From: Krasilnikovozyma curviuscula
Lineage: Eukaryota > Basidiomycota > Tremellomycetes > Cystofilobasidiales > Mrakiaceae
Length of the DNA stretch: 64,000 bases
Direction of reading: 5' to 3'
Assembly: GCA_014825775.1 (NCBI GenBank)
Contig: MVAQ01000057.1
Span: forward strand, 1 to 64,000
Made by a program: the position numbers and the translations under genes. Positions 22,200 to 32,804 of the stretch are shown in pieces. How positions within the stretch are numbered: position 1 is the stretch's first letter; every line of letters begins with the position of its first letter. Under the pieces are notes generated by a model, which ran no database searches, was not told the origin of the DNA, and worked only from the letters and a program-made list of their open reading frames with translations.

Positions 22200-25100
22200 C
22201 TACACCACTTCCTCGACGACAGTATGAGCAGGAGCGGACATTGTCTTAGTATGCTTGACATCATGACCAGCATGGTGTTCGTGGTGTGGGTTTTTGTGAC
22301 GGTGCCGAGCCGTCTCGAGATACGAGTAGAACTTATTGACAGCCTCGTCCACACCATTTTCGGATCTGATCTTTTCTCCGATCTTCTGGGCCTTCTCTTG
22401 CATCACAACATCAGTAGTAGCCTAGAAGAATTCGAGTAGATTGTATGAGTTTATCGCAGATAAAGAACAAGAAAGGTGAGACGAAGACTCACTCTAGTAA
22501 GAGCGTGAGCAAACTCGTCACTCGCGAGGTTGTTGACTCGAATACCTGCCCCAAGTTTCTCAAGTCGTCCAGCCCAGAAAAACTGAAAATGCATTTTCAC
22601 AGTTTAAAAGGCGTTCGAGTCGACTGCTTAGAGAGAGATGATCAAGTTTGTACTCACCTGGTCACCGAAGAATGGACGGATTATTGTTGGAATACCAGCT
22701 CGCAGAGAAGCGCCAGTTGTGCCAGCTCCACCATGATGAACAGCTGCATCCATCTGAGGAAGTAGCCAGTCGTGTGGGACTTTATCGATGGAGTAACATG
22801 TGTCTGGGAAAGGAACGTCTTCTTCCGCCTCGTCCCCTCCGCCACGACCAGACCAGCCTTTGGCGACAATGGCTCTAACGTCAGCTTTTTCGACTGCTTT
22901 GATGATGTTTCGAGTGAGTTGGGCTGGATGAGGAACTTCAAGAAGATAAAAGAACCAAAGTCAGGGTCGAAAGGATATAGCACAGCACACGTCGCTGATG
23001 GACCCACCAACGATACTGCCAAACCCGATGTAAACCAGCGGCTTGTTGTCTTCCCTTGCCTTAAGCAAAAATTTCGACAAATCATCCGGTGGTGTCCAGT
23101 TGGCACCATCAGAGCCTTCCAAAAACCAGTAGCCGCTGATCTGAATGTTGGAAGACCAGTCCAATGGGTACGGCACGACAGCAGACGAGAAGTTGTAAAT
23201 GAAGGGAACTCGTCGCTGCTCTAAGAGAGTCATGTCCGTTGGATCCAGACCCATGTCTTTCTTCCTCCAGCGGTTGACTGTAAGAGGGATTCAATGAGGT
23301 CAGAACTTGATACACCGGAGGAAAATAGTGGGCGAATGCGTACCTTGTCCTGCCGTAGCTTTCCAGATGATGTTGTCAAACAAGACATAAGTCGTGTAAT
23401 TGAAACTACCTGAAATTTCTATTGGTGGAACCATGAAAGCTTGTGGGTAGGCGTGTGTTCTCGTCCACTGGATGACAACCATAAAAACCATAGAGTTAGG
23501 CTGAAGTGCAAAGGAAACAAACAATTAACCTTCAACCTACAGGCATAGTAAAAGCTCTGAAGTAAGGGATATCTAGACCCTCAGCAATGTGAATACTGTT
23601 TCCCGAACATAAAGTTAGCATCCAGCAGCACCTGGTGCGTTGTATCTGGTGAAGAGAAGGAGTGTACGCACCCAGCCATAGCAGATGGACTCTCAATTAG
23701 AACATCAGCATCTTGACAAGCAACCCATGCATCGTGGAACAGATTATCCAACCAACTTCGATACTGCGTCACACTGATCTTGAACCACGACGGCGAAAAC
23801 ATCTTATGGTCGACACTGAGCTGCATTAGAGCAGCTGGATCACCGCCTGCTTGACGGTGTTGGATTCCAAAGGATTCTACCCATTTTTTGAACTCATCGT
23901 GAGTCACAATGGTACACTTGTGACCGTCCTTCATTAGTCGCAAGGATAAAGCGATGTAGGGTTGGATATCACCTGCGAGAGAGAGCAGAGGGTTGAACAA
24001 AGGAAAAATTGAAAGGTTTCAAGATTTTCCAACTCACCTCTTGATCCGATAGTAAGCATACAGAAATGTCGAGGTTTGATGCGTTTAAAAGCAGGGCCAG
24101 GAAGATTGGCAAACTTCGGCAAGTAATTGATGATCTCGTCTGGGAAGACTCTCTCCGGATCGACTAAGATGAAAGCAATGACAGTCAGTGGAGAGATACA
24201 TAATGTTAGAGTGAATGCTATATTTACAAGGGATGCTTGGACTGAGAATTTCCATCGTTCGTGCGCGGGAAGGAGAGTCCGACCGCACGCTGCTCGAGAA
24301 TCTGCCGAGGGCGCTGTTGGAGCTCTTCGCAGAGCTGCTGTTGTCTCTTTGAAGCTCGGAGACAACGGTAGAGGTTGTGGAGTCGCTGGTTGAGTATTTT
24401 CCTGGTTCGGCGGTGGTAGTAGGAGTAATGAAGCCAGAGTTTGTGCCTTTGAATTGGTTCGAGTGATCTTCAACAGCTTGATTGAGTCTCATAATAGCCT
24501 GTCATCCATTATAAAACCCAACATTTAGAACTGATAGGTGGAGGGAAAGAGAAAAAAAGAAGGTATCTTAGAAAAGAAAGACGAGGCTCACCTCATCTCG
24601 CGACTTCTTGCTGAGGAACTCCAGCAACAAATCTTGATGACCCTGAACTTGCATACTCAAACCCTTGGTCGACAAGTGACAGGTGCTGGTTTTTTTGGCG
24701 CCCTTTAAATCCTCAATCGGATACCGAATTTTGACATCCAACCCCGCGATGGCCTCTCGGTAGAACCCAACGTAGCGCTTAGTGATGACGAGCACACCGC
24801 GAGTGATGAGAACCCTCGAAAGGAAACAATGTGTCGACCAAAGGGACGATGTGTCACCTTCTCCACCCGCGAATGTCAGAAGGAGCTTCTGTTCGAGCGT
24901 GCCTTGGTCTCGGGCATTGAGGATGGGTACCGAGGGGGACGATGTCAAGTCAGTTGGGCTCTCGTGGTGGGGTTCGTGGTGGCTACCGCCATTCGGCCGG
25001 AAGTAGTTGTCCATACCCTGAGCAATGACAGCTTCACGCGTGAAGAGCGCCTCCATATCCAAGATCGGTTGAGGGCGCTTAGCGGATTCAGAGACGTCTC

Positions 25101-27046
25101 GGAGTTGACGGCTGCGAGCTTGCCCGAGAGCAAGATTATATTCGTCCACAAATACAGCTTGATCCGAGAGTACACCAAACTGGACTTGGAAGTGACGGTC
25201 CTTGTCTTCGGAAGGCTCGGGATATTCATCTAGTTGAGCGGCGGTCGGGGCACCTTTTCCAAACAGCTTGGATCTGAACGAACGGGTGCTACCGTCGGAT
25301 TTGGACGTTGCGGTTGTCAAAAGTTTTCCGATGGATGAATCGGTGAGCGAGGATGAAACTTTGTCTATTGGATTGGTGGATTCGGTCGGGCTGGTAACAC
25401 CAGAGGGAGGTGAAGGTTCAACTGGTGGGACATCGATCGAAATAGAGACGATGGACGCAAAGTTGAAATAATCTGACAAAAGTATGATGAGAGTTAGTAA
25501 CAATAAAGAAAAAGAAGGGAAGTGGGTGTTCGACTAACTCGAAGTACTAGTCTCAATAATCGATGTCAGCGGAATCGAGATCCTAATCGTATCCCAGTCA
25601 TCCCCCGTTGTACTTTCCCCCGACGTTGTAGTTCCCATCGAATCCTCTTTCAACGAATTGAAAGGTTGATGTTTCCTCTTCTGCAGCTGCAATCTTCCAT
25701 GATGGAACAGAACCCCTTCCATTTCTCTCCTCCAAGAAGTTGCTTCTTCGATGTTGTCGACCGAAAGCCAAGGGCTGCGGTCACCCTTTTCAGTCGCGAT
25801 AACGATTCGGATCGACAGTGGATCAGCTGGATCTAGAGGTTTGATGGATTTGATGGAAGAGACTGGTAGGAATACAAAATCTGTCAGTATGCAAACAGTA
25901 GAAAAAAGTTCAAAGAAGCGTTGTAGCTCACCAAGAATAGTCTTCAGAGGTCTCGTTCTACCTTCTTCCGTCGCGTCTGGATAGCTCGTGATCATGTCCG
26001 TTCCCAGTTCCAGCCAAACCCTGAACTTTCTATCCTTGATTCTGTTGGGCTTGTTAACGAACACCGGGCCTGCCTTGACGACTTTCCGAAGACCCCCTTG
26101 CTCTATTGGAGGTAGTAGAGCATGGAAAGTTACTCTGTGCGAGGTGAGATGAAGAGTGCCGAGAAGGAGAACACCCCTGTGAACATCGCAACGGTAAGAG
26201 AGAGAAGTTGAGTAGAAGATCAGGAAGATTACAAGGACATTTTTTTTCAACTGACCGAAACAAACTAGCCTTCGCATCGAGAATGAATTTCTCCTTTTCC
26301 TCACCTATAGTAACCTCCCCAAACTCCTCAATGATCGCACCCAACATCTCCTCCGCCGAACTCGCCTCCTTCTCCTCCTGCGTTGTAGCTGCTGCAAACC
26401 CATCTTTATCATCTTCATCTCTAATGCTTGTCGCTGTCGTAGTCCTTTCAAACCCACCGTACGGCCCGACATTGCTGACGGCGATTTGGGCGAGTCGCAT
26501 CGAGAGCTCGTTGGTCATGTATTCCGTCGTGTCTTTGGAGGCCTGATCATCGAAGTCACGGTGGAAGACTTTATGTTTATTTAGTATCTTCTCCTGCGGT
26601 AACTCTCCTATTTCATCCTCTTCTTCTGTCGTCGTCAGGTCCGAAGCAGGGGTACCGTCACTGCTGCTGAAAAACTCGAACTCGTCTTCGTTGACCATGC
26701 CTCCTGTGAAGTCGACACCGATATCATCGAGAGAGTCACTATCATCTGTATCTGACTGCCCGGGTGTGGTGCCGTCCTTGGGGCTCAGGACGTCCGTCTC
26801 CGAAGCCATAGCGAGAGAGCGCATCTGTTGTGCCGTAGAGGGAAACAAGAGTGAGAACAACCGGGGTATAAAAGCAGAAGTGACAGTCTGAGGATGACTG
26901 GTGCTGTCACTCACGAGCTGAAAGACAGCGGGCGTGCCAACACTGTAAACGACTCCTGCTCGGCTGTCGGTCTGGAGACCGTCATTTGGGTTGGCGGACG
27001 CTCCAGGTGGGACACCATTTGCATTGGTACTCGAGGTCGAAGACAT
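22200..27046 (-). CDS. ATG26: Sterol 3-beta-glucosyltransferase (UGT51/ATG26 type)
   Basis: Transfers glucose from UDP-glucose to ergosterol at membranes. The gene is large and split by many introns. From the N-terminus: a Ser/Thr-rich, acidic region; a GRAM domain (KFILDAKASLF, then GTLHLTSHRVTF); a PH domain (WLSVDNIEEATSWRREM); a Ser/Pro-rich linker; a second GRAM domain (CFLSRVLITRGVLVITKRYVG, shown here only to locate it, at about 24770-24840); then the GT1 catalytic part. The latter has MLTIGSRGDIQPY, VYIGFGSIV and the nucleotide-sugar box HHGGAGTTGASLRAG, and ends FFWAGRLEKLGAG before a His-rich tail. This GRAM-PH-GRAM-GT order is that of ATG26/UGT51. ATG at 27046 is the first in frame. 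The intron splitting the SIV/VPHP join uses a gtgggt donor. In some yeasts the enzyme is needed for pexophagy; the role here is unknown. Confidence 0.92.
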
Positions 27047-28694
27047 CACCGCTAAAGCGAGATTGTAAGGGAGGTATGTGAAATGGGTTTTTGTTTTGTG
27101 GGAGAAGAGGGAGAAAAGGACTGGGGCTGCAGATAAGGAGTGAAGCAGAAAGTGAGATCCTAGCTCGCTCGGTGGACAGAATACAGAACGATTGAACTTA
27201 CATGATTATTACAGATCAAAGAGCACTCTTTGAACCTGGTGGTAGTCGAAAGAGCAACCTGTTTTAAATGAAACCCAAGCACATTTCAAACGCATCGTCT
27301 TAGCTCAGCTCGCCGCTCTTAGCTCATCTCGATCCCCCATCGTTCCGCAAAACTCACCTGTTGCTTTCCTCTGGGAGGATGAGAAGCAAGGTGGAATCTC
27401 CGAGAAGTCAAGAAGCAGCGAGCTCCTGGAGTTCCTTGATTGAAAGGGGTTGGTGGGGAGGAGCAGGAAAACGTGAAGGCACGCCGTAAGCGGCGACCAG
27501 GTAAACCGAGAGCGCTGATTCTTAATGAAAGGGAGAAAGGCAAAATACACTAGGTGATGGTGACGATAGAACAGTATTGGAAACAGATAAAAGGATGTCA
27601 GTATTTTATAATGTATAAAAAATAAATAAAAAAACGATTGAAACCAACGTCACCGCCACGTTGGATAGATTCTGAGTTAAACTGACCTTGAGCTGTACAT
27701 AATCCATTGGCAAGAAATACAGACATGGTGTCATGAGAAAATTAATATAGAAAGGGAGAGAACAACGGATGTCAGCCCCCTTGTCGTTGAAACGTCGTAT
27801 CAACGTAAGTAACCCATTCAAAGCTCTAATCTTTTTTTACCTTCGTTCTATTATCAAAAGCAATTCTACTGGTATTGTCGAATGTGTTAGTGCCTAAAGA
27901 CTGTCCTGGACCAACAAGAGAGAGGCGTTGATTCTCGCCTTGAAACTGGCCACGAACTTCGAGCGGACACTTCCAATCTCGGACTGTTGTTATCTGGTGG
28001 TATAAAAGCAACAGTACAGATTCTTCCTCTTATCTTTCAGGAAAGTATCAAAGCACTGAAACTTTGTTGAGCAGAACGGGAGCGATGGGAGCGGGTGATG
28101 GTCGACGTAGACGGCAGCGGTTATCTCGAAACCCGCACATCGCTGACGAGGCATTATCTGTGATCAATTTGTTAGAAGCTGGCAAGCCAGCCCCATCTCC
28201 TTTGGTATTTCAAATGACTACTCCAAAGACAGTGGAGAGGAGAGGTAGATCGGGATGTAAATGATTTAGTATAAGACATGGTTCTACTTGGCGAACGGCC
28301 CTGATGCTTCGGAGACGGCCTTTGTTTGATATTAACGGTTGAGAAGCTCTTCATATGATTTCCATCCTAGCAATTCATACGCAAATAATCGCAAATAATG
28401 GAACGTTGGAATCAGATGTACATGGCGGAATCGAATTAGAAGGGAAAAGGTGAGTATATTAACCAGATATGGCTACAAGAGAAATTAGGGCAGCGAACAT
28501 CAGAATTACATAAAGTAAATATAGCAAACTCCAGGATTAGAAAATCGCTGCTCACATTTGAGACCGAGTTGGTTGAGAGTATGTGTAACAAAACTTGGCG
28601 TCGTCCCTTTTTTATTTTTTATTTTCTATTTCTCTTGTTCCTTTCCGACGTCGTTTCACCTCGAACCTGGAAATTCAGTCCCCAGCTTAGCAGA
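27047..28694. other. 1.65 kb divergent intergenic region
   Basis: Upstream sequence shared by the glucosyltransferase (minus) and the deaminase-like gene (plus). Several short open frames exist (for example 27305-27550 minus and 28064-28264 plus) but none has a domain or coherent splicing. Long leader introns for either gene could lie here. Confidence 0.4.
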
Positions 28695-30074
28695 ATGGCC
28701 AGCTTATCCCCAGCATTTCAAGCCCTCGAGAGCTTGAACACAGCTCAGGTCCGATTTCTGAACTCGCTGCGTAAAGGTCCGCAAGCATTTTATCTTTCGA
28801 GTCATTGAGGATGGGTAACTGACCTGTTTGCCTTCCCCAGCTGAGCTTCATGCCCATCTCAATGGATCTATTCCTATCGAGGTTCTGCAGGAGATGGCTC
28901 GAAATGCTGATCATGAGCAGGAAACTTCAGAAGTCGTGAAGGCTGGCCTTCAAAAGCTTGAAGAAGGCGTTGTGCTAGACGAGTTCCAGGAGTGAGTGAA
29001 TCCCTTAACCGTTTGACTAATAAGTTCTGAAAGTATCTGATGTCTAATTTTTTCAATTTTACTTTTTCCAGCTTCTTCGCTTTATTTCCAGCAATCTACC
29101 ACCTCACATCCACTCCTGCAACCATCGCCATCGCAACCAAGTCAGTCCTCGACCTTTTCCTCTCGCCATCTTCAAATTCCTCTTGCGACTACCTGGAACT
29201 GCGGACGACACCCAGGGCGAACCCCAAGACGGGGCTCACCAGGCGGTCGTACCTCGACGCGGTGTTAGGCGAAATTGATACTTGGAATGAAAACGCTGGA
29301 CAGAAAGTGTGCTCGTTGATCGTTAGTCTAGACTGTAGGATGACACCAGAAGATGCTGAGGAGATCGTTGGATTGGTGAAGGACTTGAAGGAGGAAGGAA
29401 GGAACGTCTGTGCTCTGGATCTTTGTGGTGACCCCTCAGTGAGTCATCGAATTCATTGTAATTGTAATCTCGCGCAATGTCTAAACTAATCTTCATATTG
29501 CAGCTCTCGTCTTTGATTCCTCTGATAGCACCAATGAAACTATCCCCAGTCCCGCTCACTATCCATCTCGCGGAACTGCCCAACTACTCGCCCTCCGAAG
29601 CGTTACGCATTTTACAAGAACTGAAACCTAGTAGACTGGGACATGCTACATTTTTGGATGAAGAAGGGAAAAAGTTCGTGCTTGACAACAAGATTGCGAT
29701 AGAGGTTTGCTTGAGCTCGAACGCATTGTAAGTTGGTGTTCGTTGCCCAAACAAGACTGAATATTTATTTATTGATTTGTTTCTCCCTCTCAGAACTAAA
29801 ACGACCCCATCTCTAGAAGAATCGCATCTGCACTATTACTTAGACAAAGGACATCCTGTATCGATAAATGTGCGTTCCTCGTATCTCTATCCCTCCGGAA
29901 TTTCGTTTGACACCTTCCTTTACCTTCTCACAGACCGACGATCCCCTACCATTCAGGACAACACTACTTGCCGAATATGCGCTTTTGCTTGCGGCGCCTC
30001 CGTTTGGGCTGGGTATGACGGAGGAGGAGGTGAAGGTCGTCGCCCAGGGAAGTTGGGAAAGCAGATTCGTATGA
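28695..30074 (+). CDS. Adenosine deaminase-like enzyme (ADAL type)
   Basis: A metal-dependent deaminase of the adenosine/AMP deaminase superfamily. Family members closest to this pattern remove the amino group from N6-modified AMP. Exons start at the ATG at 28695 and end at TGA 30072-30074. The zinc-binding and catalytic motifs are all present: AELHAHLNGS (HxH), a central DLCGDP, IHLAE (catalytic Glu), RLGHATFL (His) and NTDDP near the C-terminus, the Asn/Asp join being made across the last intron. The length of about 350 residues fits. The first intron splits the codon just before AELHAH. The gene is divergent from the sterol glucosyltransferase. The ADAL assignment rather than canonical adenosine deaminase rests on the ELHAHLNGS and SLSSLIPL style of sequence and is moderately sure. 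Confidence 0.85.
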
Positions 30075-30402
30075 AGCATGGCCTAAATTAGAACCCATAA
30101 CAAACTCAAGAGACCTCGTCTCGATCGATAAGCCACAATGGACGTAGACAGTCTCGCGATAAAGTCAACGCAGAGGAGGGGTGTTAGGTCAGCCGCCGAG
30201 TGAAGCAAATCAAGCCAGAATAAAGACAGAGCACAAGCAAGGAACTCAGCAACATGCTGTTAACAGGGAAACTCTGAGATGGACCTGAAATCCTAGACAG
30301 ATTGGGTCAGAATCAGCTTGCCTGGTCCCAGCGTCCTAGCGTTTCAGTTTGCCGCCGAACGAGCAAAGTGTCATTTCCCCCAAATCCACATCACTGAGAA
30401 AG
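30075..30402. other. Intergenic, ADAL to ESS1
   Basis: A 328-bp gap with no evident exon. The presumed ESS1 promoter lies here. Confidence 0.4.
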
Positions 30403-31198
30403 ATGGTGAGCAAACAGCTAGTTATTTGAAATGCAAGCTTATCTTATTACTTGTTAATCTCACCAGGCCAACGACTGGCAAGTCAGGTTCTCGAAGAGCA
30501 AGCAACTCGTACAACTCTTCTCCTTTCCCACAAACCAAGCACATTTACGGTGGTATCTGACTCTGATCTTTGCCTTCATCCCCAGCCCTACTTCTACTCC
30601 GAGTCAACGAGCTCGTCTGTATGGGAACCCCCCTCTGACCTAACCTGACCTAACGCCGGACCAAGTCGCCGCTCTGCCTGGCGCTAAAGAGCACCTTGGT
30701 AGTGGTAAAGGAGCATCTTCATCAATGACAGCCATCGCATCAATAACAGAAAAGATGAAAGACAGTGAGAAGATCAGGTGCAGCCATCTATTAGTGAAGC
30801 ATAGGGAGAGCAGGCGGCCCAGCAGCTGGAAACAGGTGAGCGGACCATCAATTATTTGCCATTCCTTTGTGACATAACGCCTCTCTTCTAACCATAAGTT
30901 CTCTCTTCCATTATTATTGCTGTAGGAAACAATCACCCGCACCAAAGACGAAGCCCTCGCCCACCTCCTCACATTACGAAAGATGCTCACTTCCGACCCA
31001 TCGCAGTTCTCAACACTCGCATCCATCCACTCCGACGACTCATCCCATACACATGGTGGAGATTTGGGATGGTTCAGTAAAGGGATGATGCAGCGTCCGT
31101 TTGAAGAGGCAGCGTTTGGGCTGCAGGTGGGAGAGATGAGTAATGTCGTCAGCACGGACTCGGGGCTACATCTTATCCTCAAGCTGGATGAGAAATAG
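30403..31198 (+). CDS. ESS1: Peptidyl-prolyl isomerase ESS1/PIN1, frameshifted by a duplication
   Basis: A parvulin isomerase that acts on pSer/Thr-Pro sites, classically in the RNA polymerase II CTD. An exon holding only the start codon (30403-30405) is followed by exon 30467-30508 (ANDWQVRFSKSKQL, first half of a WW domain), exon 30586-30835 and exon 30926-31198. The WW domain ends VWEPPSD. The parvulin domain has CSHLLVKH, basic RESRR, GGDLGWFSKGMMQRPFE and TDSGLHLILK. A perfect 10-bp tandem repeat at 30635-30654 puts the linker out of frame and meets a TGA. With one copy the frame runs cleanly to DLTPDQVAALPGAKEHL. The usual catalytic Cys is Asp here (SDDSS). Either the gene is broken, the duplication is an assembly artefact, or unusual splicing bypasses it: a gtatgg donor just before the second Trp could join in phase at 30680 or so but would delete that Trp. 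Confidence 0.85.
30635..30654 (+). repeat. 10-bp perfect tandem duplication inside ESS1
   Basis: The unit CTGACCTAAC occurs at 30635-30644 and again at 30645-30654 without mismatch. It lies in the linker between the WW and parvulin domains. Ten bases are not a multiple of three, so the duplication shifts the frame. Each copy contains CCTAA, the same five bases as this chromosome's telomere unit, and CTAAC, which resembles a fungal branch point. Confidence 0.9.
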
Positions 31199-31797
31199 AT
31201 TTTGAGCTCATTCTCTAAGAGGGGGTAGTTTGTTTGAAGAACGTTGTACTGAAAGGCTGTCGGGATGAGATGGGCGTTGTAACCGTCTCCTGGAGGCGCC
31301 AGCGAAATCTGCTCCTCACACCACTAGTCCGACATGTAGATAGAGCTCATTTATCTAGGACAATAAAATCTTTCTTTTCGGTGGGAAATTGTTGAAAAAA
31401 AAACTATTTGCCATCTGAACAGAGCGAATTCATTCGTAGCCGGAGACGCGGTGAACCAAGCTGAACCTGAGCTATCACCTCGTCTCATTACAAAGTTCTC
31501 TTTTGAGACAGACAATAAGCATTCTCTCGAGGTAAGTGCCATTAAACAACTGAACAAGTGTCGTATACCAGCTTAGTCGCCCTCTTATTCATATCTAACC
31601 TCCTCAGGAACTTCACTTTATCGCCTTCTAGGACGAAGTTCCCTCAGTTCTGGCCTAAACTGCTCTTCTAGTGGGTGGTTCATATGCAATCTCTACACTC
31701 TCTGTCGACTAATACTTTCCAAAGGTCTTAACCACACCTTTGCCCTTCCTTTTCCCCACCTGGTCGGTTTTTTTGAGCCACTTGTAGGGCATCAAAC
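31199..31797. other. Intergenic, ESS1 to unknown mitochondrial protein
   Basis: A 600-bp gap. An open minus-strand run at 31351-31557 has no support. Pyrimidine-rich sequence precedes the next ATG. Confidence 0.4.
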
Positions 31798-32663
31798 ATG
31801 CTACCAGCCATCATCACCTCAACCAGAGCCTCATCACGGTTCACTCTTGGGCAGTATCACAAGCCGTTCCTGTGTGTCAAATCTATCCGTTGGGCTTCGT
31901 CCTCTTCCTCCTCTTCCTCCTCAAGCGAACCAGCTTCACCGTCGTACTCAGATTTAGAAACTACCTCCACCCCTAAACTTACACCTAGTGATATGTACTC
32001 CGGAAGTACGACACCCTCTACTTACACACGACCACGTACGTCCTCTATACTCCCATCTTCCTGTGCCCAATCTGACACTCGCCCCACAGAAACGCAGGTC
32101 GGCAGCCCACACATCAAACCGCCGTTCCCGCCATCAAAGAGGACATACACCGAGGTACTGAGGAGTAACCTCCGAATGGGGCTGAGGGATGGCAATCCAG
32201 TGTATACGAAGGAGGAGTCATTTGGGCGGCGAATTCATTTGGGCACGATCGTTGTCGGGTGGTGTAAGTCATCTCTGAACTGCTACTTGGGTTTCTTAAG
32301 CAGAAGAAAAAAAAACTGAATAAGGCCTTTTACTTAATGTTTTGGGTAATAGTCATTGCTTGGATCGTTATCATTGAGATCGACTGGGGCTCGAAAGAAC
32401 ACGTCTTCTCAACCGTGCGTCCCTACCTTTCCGTTTGTCTCCCCCCTCCCCCCTTTTCTCTTTCTAACATAATTCTCCTCCCCATGTAGCTCCGTCGGAA
32501 ATGGGCTCTCTTCCTCTCTCAGTACCGCGCCCTGTCAGAGGCTGAAATGCTCAAGTGGGGTGTGTATGGCACGACGGGCGAGTACGCTCGTCCGCCGATG
32601 AAGCTGAGTAAAGAGGGGCAACCTCTAGCTAGTGGTGAGTTTGTCGTTGATTGGAAGGACTGA
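31798..32663 (+). CDS. Predicted mitochondrial one-TM protein, unknown function
   Basis: Three exons join in phase (31798-32263, 32353-32414, 32490-32663) to 233 residues. The N-terminus is Arg/Ser/Thr-rich without acids (MLPAIITSTRASSRFTLGQY) and looks like a mitochondrial presequence. A run of ten serines from tcc/tct codons follows, then a Ser/Thr/Pro-rich stretch. The second half has a basic segment (SKRTYTEVLRSNLRMGLRDG) and one membrane helix built across the first intron (LGTIVVGW joined to FIAWIVIIEI). A conserved-looking C-terminal part follows (LRRKWALFLSQYRAL and WGVYGTTGEYARPPMKL). I do not recognise a family. An inner-membrane assembly factor or small complex subunit would fit the layout, but that is inference. 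Confidence 0.75.
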
Positions 32664-32804
32664 GGGGGTGGGACGATCGTTCACGTGTCGTCAGGATGCA
32701 TCGCTTTGAGTCCCTCAGGGTAACTTCAGACAATTGCAAGAAAAATATCTCATCATACACACAATTTAGGTTATTATATTTTTATCGGATCTTTTGGTAA
32801 AGAA

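Noticed and set aside
30635..30654. Interstitial telomere repeat
   Set aside because: Two CCTAA units exist, but they are separated by CTG and the pattern is fully explained as a 10-bp coding duplication, so I report it as such.
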